64,000 nt of DNA from an uncultured Bacilli bacterium (lineage in GTDB: Bacteria; Bacillota_I; Bacilli_A; RF39; UBA660): positions 248,001 to 312,000 of the forward strand of contig CALVQT010000001.1 in NCBI GenBank assembly GCA_944358375.1, given 5' to 3'. Positions within the stretch are counted from its first letter, which is position 1. Every line of letters begins with the position of its first letter. A program made the translations under genes and the position numbers. Below, piece by piece: positions 1 to 8,582 of the stretch. The notes below the pieces were generated by a model. That model did no database searches. It had not been told where the DNA came from and was given only the letters and a program-made list of their open reading frames with translations.

Positions 1-2055
1 CCTGAAGTTAGAAATTTTAATTCATCTGCATATAGTTTAGATAATTATGACGGAAATATAAAATTAGATAAAGGTTTATTTTCTTTAGATGGTTTTGCAT
101 CTATAGATGATTCTAAAACTCCTATATTAGATTTAAATGGCAATTTGATGATACCAAATGAAAATAATATTGATACATACTTATTTATATACAATGAAGA
201 TTTTGGTATTGGTCTTAGAGATTATTTTAATTTGACTGGATTACCACCACTAATTCCAAGATATGCTCTTGGAGTATGGTGGGCTAAGAATGATTCATAT
301 AATGTTCAAGATATTCAAAATTTAGTTAATTCATTTAGAAAAAATAAGATACCATTATCAGTATTATTGTTGGGGGAATATGCTAGAACTAAAAATAAGT
401 ATTCTCCTTTGAGTTATACACTAGATAAAAAAATATTTCCATCAACTATAGAATTAAGTAAGTATTTACACAAAAATTATATACTTTTAGGAACGAATAT
501 TAAAACTGATGGAGTTTTAAGTATAGAGGAAGAAAATCACTCAAATTTTATTAAAATGTATCCAAAAGATAGTGATAAAAATATTCCTATCAATGTGTAT
601 AGTTCAAATTTTATAAATGCATTTTTAAAAACTATAATTAATCCTTTTTTAAATTCAGGTATTGATGTTTTATGGGTTGATGATGATAATAAAAATGATA
701 AAATTAGAAATTATGCAATGAATTATTATTTATTTAATAATGATTCTGTTGAAGAATATAAAAAAAGAAATTTAATAATTTCAAGAAATTTTGGGATAGT
801 TCCACATAAATATTCAATATTATATTCTGGAAAATTAAACATAAATTGGAAAACTCTTAAATTTTTACCATTTTATAATGCTAATTCATCAAATATTGGA
901 GTTTCTTGGTGGAGTCATGATATTGGTGGATACAGGGGTGGAACTGAAGATTCTGAATTGTATATGAGATATGTGCAGCTTGGAGTTTATAGTCCTATTT
1001 TAAGACTTGCTAGTGAAGGTGGTAAATATTATAAAAGAGAACCTTGGAAATGGGATGCTAAAACATATAGTATAGTAAAAGATTATCTTGTATTAAGACA
1101 TAGATTGATACCATATTTATATTCAGAGGCAAGAAAATATTCATCATATGGAACAACTCTAATACAACCATTATATTATAAATATCCAGAAACTTATGAT
1201 GAGCCATTATATAAAAATGAATACTATTTTGGAAGTGAATTATTTGTATCTCCAATTGTAACAAGTAGAGATGCTATTATGAATAGAGTAGTTCATAGAT
1301 TATTTTTACCAAAGGGAATTTGGTATGATTTTAAAACAGGCAAAAAGTTTATAGGTGGTAAGAGGTATGTAACTTTCTTTAAAGATGAAGATTATCCCGT
1401 ATTTGCAAGGGGAGGTGCGATAATACCAATGTCCGTATTAAATCCAAATCAATTAAATAATACAGCTTCACCTAAAAAATTAGAAATCCATATATTTCCT
1501 GGTAGAAGTAATACATATAAATTATATGAAGATGATGGGTATACATTAAAATATAAAAATGGCTATAGTTTTACAACAGAAATTAATTATTATTATAAAG
1601 AAAATGACTTTTCAGTGTCATTAGAACCACTAGAAGGTAAATCAGGAGTAATACCTGAAAAAAGAGATTATGTAATAAGATTTAGAAATACTAAATTTAC
1701 AGATCAAGTACAAGTTTTTTGTGACGAAATAAATGTTCCATATAGAAGATTTATTGAAGATAATGATTTTGTAATAGAGTTTGATAATATCCCGACTACA
1801 AGTAAAGTTTTTGTTTATTGTAAAGGTAAAGATATAGAAATAGATGCATCTCGTGTTATTAATGAAGATTTAGAAAGTATTATTAGTGATTTAACGATCA
1901 CAACAGATTTAAAAATTGCTATAGATGAAATTATATTTAGTGATAAATCTATAAAAGATAAAAGAATAGCAATAAGAAAACTAAGAAAAAAAGGGTTATC
2001 TTCTATTTTTATAAAAATGTTTTTAAAATTATTCGAATACATTCAAGAAGTATAG
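1..2055 (+). CDS. Glycoside hydrolase family 31 protein, 5' end outside window
   Basis: The frame is open from base 1, so the N-terminus lies outside the window; the ATG at 145 is internal. The C-terminal two thirds of a GH31 (alpha-glucosidase/alpha-xylosidase type) barrel is clear: motif SWWSHDIGGYRGG near 903-940, a LASEGG segment, and a C-terminal beta-domain (LFVSP, PKGIWYDFKTGK, YEDDGYTLKY). GH31 enzymes hydrolyse terminal alpha-glycosidic bonds using two Asp. The likely nucleophile is kept (WVD, codon 679-681). The acid/base Asp normally found in SGDT is Lys here (SGKL, codon 832-834). Family membership is secure, activity is doubtful. The next gene follows 7 bp downstream. Confidence 0.9.
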   Translation, partial: PEVRNFNSSAYSLDNYDGNIKLDKGLFSLDGFASIDDSKTPILDLNGNLMIPNENNIDTYLFIYNEDFGIGLRDYFNLTGLPPLIPRYALGVWWAKNDSYNVQDIQNLVNSFRKNKIPLSVLLLGEYARTKNKYSPLSYTLDKKIFPSTIELSKYLHKNYILLGTNIKTDGVLSIEEENHSNFIKMYPKDSDKNIPINVYSSNFINAFLKTIINPFLNSGIDVLWVDDDNKNDKIRNYAMNYYLFNNDSVEEYKKRNLIISRNFGIVPHKYSILYSGKLNINWKTLKFLPFYNANSSNIGVSWWSHDIGGYRGGTEDSELYMRYVQLGVYSPILRLASEGGKYYKREPWKWDAKTYSIVKDYLVLRHRLIPYLYSEARKYSSYGTTLIQPLYYKYPETYDEPLYKNEYYFGSELFVSPIVTSRDAIMNRVVHRLFLPKGIWYDFKTGKKFIGGKRYVTFFKDEDYPVFARGGAIIPMSVLNPNQLNNTASPKKLEIHIFPGRSNTYKLYEDDGYTLKYKNGYSFTTEINYYYKENDFSVSLEPLEGKSGVIPEKRDYVIRFRNTKFTDQVQVFCDEINVPYRRFIEDNDFVIEFDNIPTTSKVFVYCKGKDIEIDASRVINEDLESIISDLTITTDLKIAIDEIIFSDKSIKDKRIAIRKLRKKGLSSIFIKMFLKLFEYIQEV

Positions 2056-2062
2056 GTATTAT

Positions 2063-2530
2063 ATGAAAAAGAAAGTTTTAATATTATTATTAATATTCAT
2101 GATTTTGGCATTATTTCTAGTACTTATTACATTAGTATTTAAAAGAACAAGTCTTAATAGTGAAGAGTTTATAAATATACTTGAAAAAAATGAGTTTGAA
2201 GTAAAAAATATAATAAGAGAATATAACTATAATTTTGTAAAAGATGCGTATTTAGGTAAGTCTTCTGATAACTGGAATATAGAATTCTTAATATTAGATA
2301 ATGATGAACATGCAAAAGAATTATTTAATAATTTTCATAAAGAATATAGAAATTTTAATGAAAGAAAGTCTTTTACTATAATATATGGATTAAATTATAA
2401 TGTATTTACTTTAACTACAAGTAATTATTATATGTATATTTCTAGAATAAATAATACACTAATATATGTTAAATCTAACAAAAAATACAAAGAAGATATT
2501 AAAGAAACTGTTAAAATGTTAGGGTATTAA
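2063..2530 (+). CDS. Hypothetical membrane-anchored protein, 155 aa
   Basis: I do not recognise this family. The N-terminus has a short Lys-rich start and one strong hydrophobic segment (about residues 4-27), fitting a signal anchor with the remaining 125 residues outside. The outer part is rich in Asn, Tyr and Lys and has no Cys or catalytic motif I can see. It starts 7 bp after the GH31 stop and is probably cotranscribed with it. It is followed by the leuS leader promoter, so it ends that transcription unit. It could be an extracellular accessory protein, but nothing in the sequence shows a function. Confidence 0.7.
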   Translation: MKKKVLILLLIFMILALFLVLITLVFKRTSLNSEEFINILEKNEFEVKNIIREYNYNFVKDAYLGKSSDNWNIEFLILDNDEHAKELFNNFHKEYRNFNERKSFTIIYGLNYNVFTLTTSNYYMYISRINNTLIYVKSNKKYKEDIKETVKMLGY

Positions 2531-2541
2531 CATAAAAAATA

Positions 2542-2570
2542 TTGAATTATATAAAAAAATATTGTATAAT
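2542..2570 (+). promoter_or_regulatory. Promoter of the leuS T-box transcript
   Basis: TTGAAT at 2542-2547 and TATAAT at 2565-2570 are separated by 17 bp. This is a near-consensus vegetative promoter placed just before the T-box leader. Confidence 0.75.
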
Positions 2571-2576
2571 CTATGT

Positions 2577-2784
2577 ATATTTCGTTTGAGAAAAAGAGTA
2601 GTAGGTATTTAAATACTTTTTAGAGAGTTAGTGATTGGTGAAAACTAATATGTATTAGTAGCGAACTTGCTTTTTATAGAAATAAGCGTATATTGGCGTT
2701 AACAATTAAAGTGCATAAAACTTTATGAATTAAGGTGGTACCGTGGGAATTTCTCACCCTTAAGTTATAAAGTTTTTATTTTTT
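2577..2784 (+). promoter_or_regulatory. T-box leader, leucine type
   Basis: The conserved T-box core GGTGGTACCGTGG lies at 2734-2746. It is preceded by stem-I-like sequence (AGAGAGTTAGTGATTGGTG) and by GCGAACTTGC at 2661-2670. The specifier is CTT (2666-2668) or TTG (2667-2669); both are Leu codons. A terminator helix pairs 2717-2735 with 2758-2775 and is followed by a T-rich run ending near 2784. Uncharged tRNA-Leu should stabilise the antiterminator and allow transcription into the small membrane gene and leuS. The T-box is certain and the exact specifier register is less so. Confidence 0.93.
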
Positions 2785-2796
2785 AGGAGAATTATT

Positions 2797-3162
2797 ATGA
2801 ATGAAGTATTAAAATTTTTATTTTATTTTTTTTGGATATTTCTATTGATATTAATTATTTATACTATATTTATAAATAGGAAAAAGAGAAGTTATTCAAA
2901 ATTAAAAGATAGTGATGAAATAAATTTATTTGTAAAAAGATATAATATTGATATTAAAAAACATAGTTTTAAAAGATTAAAATTTTTAATTGCTTTAATT
3001 AATTCATTTATAATAGCATTTACTAGTACACTTATTGTATATATAAAAAGTATTATATGGTCTGTATTAGTAGGATTTATAGTAGTTTTTATTCTCCTGT
3101 ATTCAATATATGAAATAGTAGGAAGATATTATAAAAAGATGGAGGAAAAGAAAAATGTATAA
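2797..3162 (+). CDS. Small integral membrane protein between T-box and leuS
   Basis: This 121-aa protein has an N-terminal hydrophobic segment (residues 5-26), a basic middle part, and two further hydrophobic segments (about 64-83 and 88-108), so it probably spans the membrane three times. I do not recognise a named family. The start has a good ribosome site (TAGGAGA, 2784-2790). Its last 8 bases overlap the start of leuS, which implies translational coupling. Because the leucine T-box lies directly upstream, the gene should be induced by leucine starvation with leuS. A link to amino acid supply is an inference from position only. Confidence 0.75.
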   Translation: MNEVLKFLFYFFWIFLLILIIYTIFINRKKRSYSKLKDSDEINLFVKRYNIDIKKHSFKRLKFLIALINSFIIAFTSTLIVYIKSIIWSVLVGFIVVFILLYSIYEIVGRYYKKMEEKKNV

Positions 3163-5557
3163 TCATAGCGAAATAGAAAAAAAATGGCAAGATATATGGT
3201 TGAAAGAAAAATGTTTTGAAGCTAAAAATGATAGTGATAAGGAAAAATATTACTTTTTAGTAGAATTTCCATATCCAAGTGGTAATGGACTACATGTAGG
3301 TCATGTTAGAAGTTATACTGCATTAGATGCAATGGCAAGAATAAAAAGAATGCAAGGATATAATGTATTATATCCAATGGGTTGGGATGCTTTTGGATCA
3401 CCAGCAGAACAATATGCGATTAATAATCATATTTATCCAGCAAATATGGTAAAAGAATGTATTCAAGTTTTTAAAAAACAAATGATGTCATTAGGATTTT
3501 CATTTGATTGGTCAAGAGAATTTGCAACTACTGATCCTGAGTATTATAAATGGACTCAATGGCAATTTCTCAAATTCCATGAAGCTGGTCTTGCATATAA
3601 AGCAGAAAAAGAAATAAATTGGTGTCCTAAATGTCTAACAGGTTTGTCTAATGAAGATTCTGAAGGTGGCATTTGTGAAAGATGTGGAACTAAAACAGTA
3701 AAAAAATTAAAAAGTCAATGGATGCTTAAGATGAGTGATTATGCTCAAAGGTTATTAGATGGTCTTGATAAAACTGAATTTATGAATAAAATTAAAATTG
3801 CTCAAATAAATTGGATTGGTAAAAGTGAAGGAGCAGAGGTAGAATTTAAAATAGATGGTGAGAAAGAATCATTAAAAGTATTTACTACAAGGCCTGACAC
3901 TTTATATGGTGTAACTTTTATGGTTATGTCTCCTGAACACAAATTTATTGAAAAGTATGCGTATAAAATTAAAAATATTGATGAAGTTAAAAAGTATCAA
4001 GAATATGCAGCTAGTAAGTCAGAAATAGAAAGAACAGACCATACAAAAGAAAAAACTGGTGTTAAATTAGATGGATTTGAAGTAATTAATCCACTAACTA
4101 ATGAAAAAATACAGGTATGGATTTCAGATTATGTATTAGCAACATATGGAACCGGTGCAATTATGGCTGTTCCTGCTCATGATGAGAGGGATTATGAGTT
4201 TGCTTGTAAATTTAACATACCAATAATTGAAGTAATTAAAGGAGGAGATATTTCAAAAGAAGCTTATATCGGCGATGGTGAAATGATTAACTCGGGTATA
4301 TTAAATGGAATAACAAACAAAAAAGAAGCGATTGAAAAAATTATTAAATATTTAGAAGATAATAAAATTGGTAAAAAAACGATAAATTATAAATTGCAAG
4401 ATTGGATATTTAGTAGACAAAGATTTTGGGGTGAACCTATTCCAATGATATATTGTGAAAAATGTGGATGGGTGAGAGTTCCCGAAAAAGATTTACCAGT
4501 AATTCTACCTGATGTTCCATCATATGAACCTACTGAAAATGGTGAGAGCCCTCTTGCTAATGTAGATGAGTGGGTTAATACCACTTGTCCTAAATGTAAA
4601 AGTCCTGCTAAGCGTGAAACAGACACTATGCCTAACTGGGCTGGATCTAGCTGGTATTGGTTAAGATTTATGGATCCTAAAAATGATAAAGAATTTGTTG
4701 GTAAAGAAGCACTTAAATATTGGGGAATGGTAGATTATTATAATGGTGGTATGGAGCATGCTACAAGACACTTATTATATGCAAGATTTTGGCATCAATT
4801 CTTATATGATCAAGGGTTAGTTCCAACTGAAGAACCATTTAAAAAACGTGTATCTCATGGTATGATCTTGGGTGAGAATGGCGAAAAGATGAGTAAATCA
4901 AGAGGTAATGTAGTAAATCCCGATGACATGATTAAAAACTATGGGGCTGATGCACTTAGAACATATGAAATGTTTATAGGTGATTATTCAAAAGACGCAT
5001 CTTGGAGTGAAAATGGATTAAAAGGATGTAAGAGATTTTTGGATAAAATATATAGACTTAAAGATAAAGTGATTGATGGTGATGAATATTCTAAAGAATT
5101 AGAAATTAAGATAAATAAAACCATAAAAAAGGTTGATGAAGATATTAATACAATGAATTATAATACAGCAGTATCTGCATTAATGATATTATCCAATGAA
5201 TATGATAATATAGAACATATTACACAAAAAGATTACAGAACAATATTACATTTATTAAATCCAATAGCGCCTCATATAACAGAAGAATTAAATGAGATAA
5301 TGAAATTAGGTGAACCATTTTATAAAAGTAGTTTCCCTAAATATGATGAAAATAAAATTGTTGAGGATACTGTTAATATTGCTTGTAGTGTTAATGGTAA
5401 ATTAAGAGCAACATTTAAAGCTAAAGTTAATGAAGACAAAGAAAAATTATTAAAAGAAGCCAAAAATCAAGAAAATGTTATAAAATATATCGAAGGTAAG
5501 GAAATAATTAAAGAAATTGTTGTAGTTAATAAGATAGTAAATATAGTTGTTAAATAA
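3155..5557 (+). CDS. leuS: Leucyl-tRNA synthetase
   Basis: LeuRS charges tRNA-Leu with leucine in the cytoplasm. The protein is 800 aa, the usual bacterial size. The class I HIGH motif reads HVGH (residues 47-50) and the KMSKS motif is intact at residues 578-582 (GEKMSKSRGN). Two Cys pairs form the zinc element (CPKC and CERC near residues 155-180). The editing domain shows TTRPDTLYG and AVPAHDERDYEF. Expression is controlled by the leucine T-box upstream, through the small membrane gene whose end overlaps this start by 8 bp. A hairpin terminator follows the stop directly. Confidence 0.98.
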   Translation: MYNHSEIEKKWQDIWLKEKCFEAKNDSDKEKYYFLVEFPYPSGNGLHVGHVRSYTALDAMARIKRMQGYNVLYPMGWDAFGSPAEQYAINNHIYPANMVKECIQVFKKQMMSLGFSFDWSREFATTDPEYYKWTQWQFLKFHEAGLAYKAEKEINWCPKCLTGLSNEDSEGGICERCGTKTVKKLKSQWMLKMSDYAQRLLDGLDKTEFMNKIKIAQINWIGKSEGAEVEFKIDGEKESLKVFTTRPDTLYGVTFMVMSPEHKFIEKYAYKIKNIDEVKKYQEYAASKSEIERTDHTKEKTGVKLDGFEVINPLTNEKIQVWISDYVLATYGTGAIMAVPAHDERDYEFACKFNIPIIEVIKGGDISKEAYIGDGEMINSGILNGITNKKEAIEKIIKYLEDNKIGKKTINYKLQDWIFSRQRFWGEPIPMIYCEKCGWVRVPEKDLPVILPDVPSYEPTENGESPLANVDEWVNTTCPKCKSPAKRETDTMPNWAGSSWYWLRFMDPKNDKEFVGKEALKYWGMVDYYNGGMEHATRHLLYARFWHQFLYDQGLVPTEEPFKKRVSHGMILGENGEKMSKSRGNVVNPDDMIKNYGADALRTYEMFIGDYSKDASWSENGLKGCKRFLDKIYRLKDKVIDGDEYSKELEIKINKTIKKVDEDINTMNYNTAVSALMILSNEYDNIEHITQKDYRTILHLLNPIAPHITEELNEIMKLGEPFYKSSFPKYDENKIVEDTVNIACSVNGKLRATFKAKVNEDKEKLLKEAKNQENVIKYIEGKEIIKEIVVVNKIVNIVVK

Positions 5558-5590
5558 GATAAATCACAAAAAGAGATTTATCTTTTTTTC
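5556..5590 (+). terminator. Intrinsic terminator after leuS
   Basis: AAGATAAATC (5556-5565) pairs with GATTTATCTT (5575-5584), followed by a T run. The hairpin begins within the leuS stop codon. Confidence 0.85.
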
Positions 5591-5618
5591 TTGTAAAAAA
5601 TAAAAAAAATGTTATACT
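5591..5618 (+). promoter_or_regulatory. Promoter of glycine-rich surface gene A
   Basis: TTGTAA (5591-5596) and TATACT (5613-5618) are 16 bp apart. A second TATAAT-like match lies a few bases further on, so the exact -10 is uncertain. Confidence 0.5.
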
Positions 5619-5634
5619 TATAATAGGTGATGAT

Positions 5635-7653
5635 ATGAGAAAATATTTAATGGTAGTTATAATATATCTGTTATTTATACCTTGTTTTGTTTATGCAGAT
5701 AGTTTTGATGAAGCAGATAAAATAGCTAATGAGTACTTATATAATACAACATATAGAAATACATATAGTAAATATTTAATACCATGGATTAAAGAAATTA
5801 ATGGTGATGGAAATGAAATTATTGTAAATGGTGGTTTTATAACTTATAATGATTTTTTAATAACTACTAATAATAAAAATGCAGCTTTTTCGTATCTTTA
5901 TGATGGATTAGATTATTGGACTGAAACTTTTGATGAAAGTAAAAATAAATTTTATGTGGTTTCTGATAATTTAAATAAATTGGTTGATAGAAATAATACA
6001 TCTCCAAAAACTAGGGTTGCTGAATATGTAAAATCTGATACTATTGTTTTTGGAAGTGGCAGTAGAAATGATCCTTGGATATTTAGTAATTTATATAATA
6101 TTAAATTAGTTACAAATGGATATGGCTCATTATTATTAGCGCAGAGTGATAACTGTGAAGTAGGGACAGTTAGTAGTGAATTAAATTTAATATCAGGTGG
6201 TAAGAATGAAAAATTAACTGTTTGTTTAAAACCAAATACTGGTTATAAGTATGTTTCTAATTCATGTAGTGGATTTATAACATTATCTAATGATAAAAAA
6301 GAATTGAATATAGCTGGTGTAAATAGAGATTTAAATTGTGAAATATACTTTGGAAGATCTTCTAATGAAATAACTCTTGATCAAACTAATGCTGAAGTTA
6401 AATCTTCGCCTGAAAAATTATATTTAGTTTATAATGATGGGTGGTTTAAGGATGAAACTGGATTTACTAAAGCTTATAATTTAGATAAAGTTCCTAGTAG
6501 AACTGGGTATACATATAAAGGATATTATGCTATTAAAGATAATGGTAGTGAAGTACAAGTAATTGATAGTAATGGTAAGATAATTAGTAATGAAGAAACT
6601 ATAAAATTATTCGATAGTCCAAATACTTTAAAATTAAAATTAGAACCAAATAAATATACAATTGTTTATAATGGTAATGGTGCAACTAGTGGAAGTATGG
6701 CAAGCACTTCTATGAGTTATGGTACAGCTCAAACATTAAGAAAAAATACATTTGTAAGAGATGGATATTCTTTCTTAGGATGGAATACTCAAGCAAATGG
6801 TACTGGTATAGCATATTCTGATGAAGTTGTTGTTAATAATTTGACTACAGCAAATGAAGGTACAGTTACTTTATATGCACAATGGAAAATAAATAAAATT
6901 TATTGTAATGATTTGAGTACACAATTAAAATGCGCAAACTTAAATACTGGATTAACTGACCCAGCGATTAGTTATACTGGAAATTGTACTTATGTGTGTG
7001 ATAATGCTACTACAGGCGATTATAGAATAAAATTTACAACAAGTGGTTTACTAACACTTAAAAGTGGTTTAAAATTCGATGTCTTCCTAGTTGGTGGAGG
7101 AGGCAACGGTGGTAACGGCGGTGGTGGTGGTGGTGGCTATACCAAGACTTTTAAAAATTTAAGCTTTGATACTGGCACATATACTGTTACTGTTGGCGCT
7201 GCTGCTCAAGCGTCTTCACTAATTGGAAACGGAGTAAGCACAAGTGCAGGCGCAGGAGGTAATGGAAGTTCTGCTGGTGGAAGAGGTGGCTCTGGTGGTG
7301 GCGGAAGAGCTGTTATGTCATACGGAAATGTATTTGGTGGATCTGGTGGATCAGATGGTGGAAGTGGTGATGAAGGATATGGCTGCACATATCCAGGTTG
7401 CTATGGTAGCCCTGGCGGTTCTGGTCAGGGAACAACAACAAGAGAATTCGGAGAATCTTCTGGTGCACTTTATTCAGGAGGAGGCGGTGGATCTAATTAC
7501 GCATATAATAGTACATTTGGTTATTATGGTGGAACTGGAGGTTCTGGTGGAGGCGGAAATGCTGGTTCTAAAGGAGTAGCTAATACTGGTGGTGGCGGTG
7601 GATCTGGCGCTAAGGGCGGATCTGGTATAGTAATTATACGTAATGCAAGATAA
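5635..7653 (+). CDS. Secreted glycine-rich protein with InlB-type repeat (locus A)
   Basis: This 672-aa protein starts with a signal peptide (cut probably after FVYA, residue 21). An N-terminal domain of about 200 residues contains the motif GSGSRNDPWIFSNLY. One Listeria-Bacteroides (InlB B-repeat/Flg_new) module follows (about 335-415, YTIVYNGNGATSGSM ... LYAQW). The last 200 residues are glycine-rich (DVFLVGGGGNGG ... GGSGIVIIR). There is no LPXTG, C-terminal membrane segment or lipobox, so the mode of retention is unknown. The same order of domains recurs in the gene at 33306-35828. The glycine-rich DNA is GGT/GGC rich and less AT-rich than its surroundings. Function is unknown; a surface or adhesin role is inferred. 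Confidence 0.88.
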   Translation: MRKYLMVVIIYLLFIPCFVYADSFDEADKIANEYLYNTTYRNTYSKYLIPWIKEINGDGNEIIVNGGFITYNDFLITTNNKNAAFSYLYDGLDYWTETFDESKNKFYVVSDNLNKLVDRNNTSPKTRVAEYVKSDTIVFGSGSRNDPWIFSNLYNIKLVTNGYGSLLLAQSDNCEVGTVSSELNLISGGKNEKLTVCLKPNTGYKYVSNSCSGFITLSNDKKELNIAGVNRDLNCEIYFGRSSNEITLDQTNAEVKSSPEKLYLVYNDGWFKDETGFTKAYNLDKVPSRTGYTYKGYYAIKDNGSEVQVIDSNGKIISNEETIKLFDSPNTLKLKLEPNKYTIVYNGNGATSGSMASTSMSYGTAQTLRKNTFVRDGYSFLGWNTQANGTGIAYSDEVVVNNLTTANEGTVTLYAQWKINKIYCNDLSTQLKCANLNTGLTDPAISYTGNCTYVCDNATTGDYRIKFTTSGLLTLKSGLKFDVFLVGGGGNGGNGGGGGGGYTKTFKNLSFDTGTYTVTVGAAAQASSLIGNGVSTSAGAGGNGSSAGGRGGSGGGGRAVMSYGNVFGGSGGSDGGSGDEGYGCTYPGCYGSPGGSGQGTTTREFGESSGALYSGGGGGSNYAYNSTFGYYGGTGGSGGGGNAGSKGVANTGGGGGSGAKGGSGIVIIRNAR

Positions 7654-7658
7654 ATATA

Positions 7659-7686
7659 AAGTCATAAGATTCTTATGACTTTTTTA
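7659..7686 (+). terminator. Intrinsic terminator after surface gene A
   Basis: AAGTCATAAG pairs with CTTATGACTT around a short loop (7659-7681), followed by TTTTT. Confidence 0.85.
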
Positions 7687-7698
7687 TTTGAAGAAATA

Positions 7699-7727
7699 TT
7701 GAAATAATGTATCAAAAGTGTTATTAT
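7699..7727 (+). promoter_or_regulatory. Promoter of the 7751 gene
   Basis: TTGAAA (7699-7704) and TATTAT (7722-7727) are exactly 17 bp apart. Confidence 0.7.
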
Positions 7728-7750
7728 GTATATATACTAAGGAGGATAAG

Positions 7751-8347
7751 ATGGATAAAATATTAGATTTTTTAGCAGATAATTATATTATATTTGGATT
7801 TGCTGCTGTTTTAATATTATTTTGTCTAATTGGATTAATTGTGAGTAGTAAAAAGAAAAAAAATGTTAGTGAAGATCTTGGCACACAACCAATTTCAAAT
7901 ACTACTGATACTACTGCAGTAGAACAACCAGCTAATACATTAAATACACAAATTACTACCCCACAAGCTCCTATATCTTCAGTTTCAACACAAAATGTTG
8001 TTGAACCATCTTTAGATGCATTTGCAACAAATAATTCTGAGGTTAAAATTGAAGAAATAGCAAATCAAGCTAATAATCAGGAAATGCTTGTAATTGAAGA
8101 TAAACCAATTGAACAAAATTCAACGCAGTCAATTGCTGATTCACAAATTGTAACTCAAGTACCAGAATCACAATCACTGCCAAATGAGCAAATAGGATTT
8201 AATCAACCAGTAAACAATATTCCTACATCTCAAGAAGAACCAGTTTTAGTATTAAATGATAATACTACACCAGTAGGTACAGAAACTAATAATATAAGTA
8301 ATGTACAAGCACAAAATAATAATCAAACTACAAACAATCAATTATAA
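7751..8347 (+). CDS. Membrane protein with Gln/Thr/Asn-rich tail
   Basis: I chose ATG 7751 because AAGGAGGA lies 7 bases upstream; an in-frame ATG at 7718 would overlap the promoter and has no ribosome site. The 198-aa product has one hydrophobic segment (residues 13-33) followed by KKKKN, so by the positive-inside rule the long tail is probably cytoplasmic. The tail is low complexity and rich in Q, N, T, S, P and V, with no recognisable domain. It follows surface gene A but has its own promoter. It is the first of three anchored proteins in this locus. Function unknown. Confidence 0.75.
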   Translation: MDKILDFLADNYIIFGFAAVLILFCLIGLIVSSKKKKNVSEDLGTQPISNTTDTTAVEQPANTLNTQITTPQAPISSVSTQNVVEPSLDAFATNNSEVKIEEIANQANNQEMLVIEDKPIEQNSTQSIADSQIVTQVPESQSLPNEQIGFNQPVNNIPTSQEEPVLVLNDNTTPVGTETNNISNVQAQNNNQTTNNQL

Positions 8348-8371
8348 TAATATTAATTATACGGAGATTTT

Positions 8372-8509
8372 ATGTTAGAAAATAATAATAAAATAGATTT
8401 TACTAACTTAGCAATAAAAAAAAATAATGATATAATATATATATTGATTGTAATATTTATTTTAATAATTTGTGTTATTGCTACAATATTTATTTTTATT
8501 AAAAATTAA
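8372..8509 (+). CDS. Small membrane protein, 45 aa
   Basis: ATG 8372 has a ribosome site CGGAG (8362-8366) at good spacing. The product begins MLENNNKIDFTNLAIKKNND and continues as one strongly hydrophobic helix (about residues 21-43) ending in KN. It follows the 7751 gene by 24 bp, and a terminator begins 6 bp after its stop, which supports it as a real last gene of that transcript. No homologue is recognised. It could regulate or accompany its larger neighbour, but that is speculative. Confidence 0.6.
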   Translation: MLENNNKIDFTNLAIKKNNDIIYILIVIFILIICVIATIFIFIKN

Positions 8510-8515
8510 ATTAAA

Positions 8516-8546
8516 AAAATAAAATTATATAATTTTATTTTTTTTT
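8516..8546 (+). terminator. AT-only intrinsic terminator
   Basis: AAATAAAATTAT pairs with ATAATTTTATTT as a near-perfect palindrome, directly followed by a T run. Confidence 0.65.
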
Positions 8547-8547
8547 G

Positions 8548-8556
8548 TGCTATAAT
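8548..8556 (+). promoter_or_regulatory. Extended -10 promoter of the 8583 gene
   Basis: TGCTATAAT is a perfect extended -10 (TG at 8548-8549, TATAAT 8551-8556). No convincing -35 is visible because the upstream terminator fills that space. Confidence 0.65.
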
Positions 8557-8582
8557 CATTATGAATAGAGAGGATAGGTTTT

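Noticed and set aside
7200..7665. Long open frames in other frames and on the opposite strand of the glycine-rich domain of locus A
   Set aside because: They arise because glycine codons (GGN) give few stops in any frame; they lack ribosome sites and have unnatural composition.
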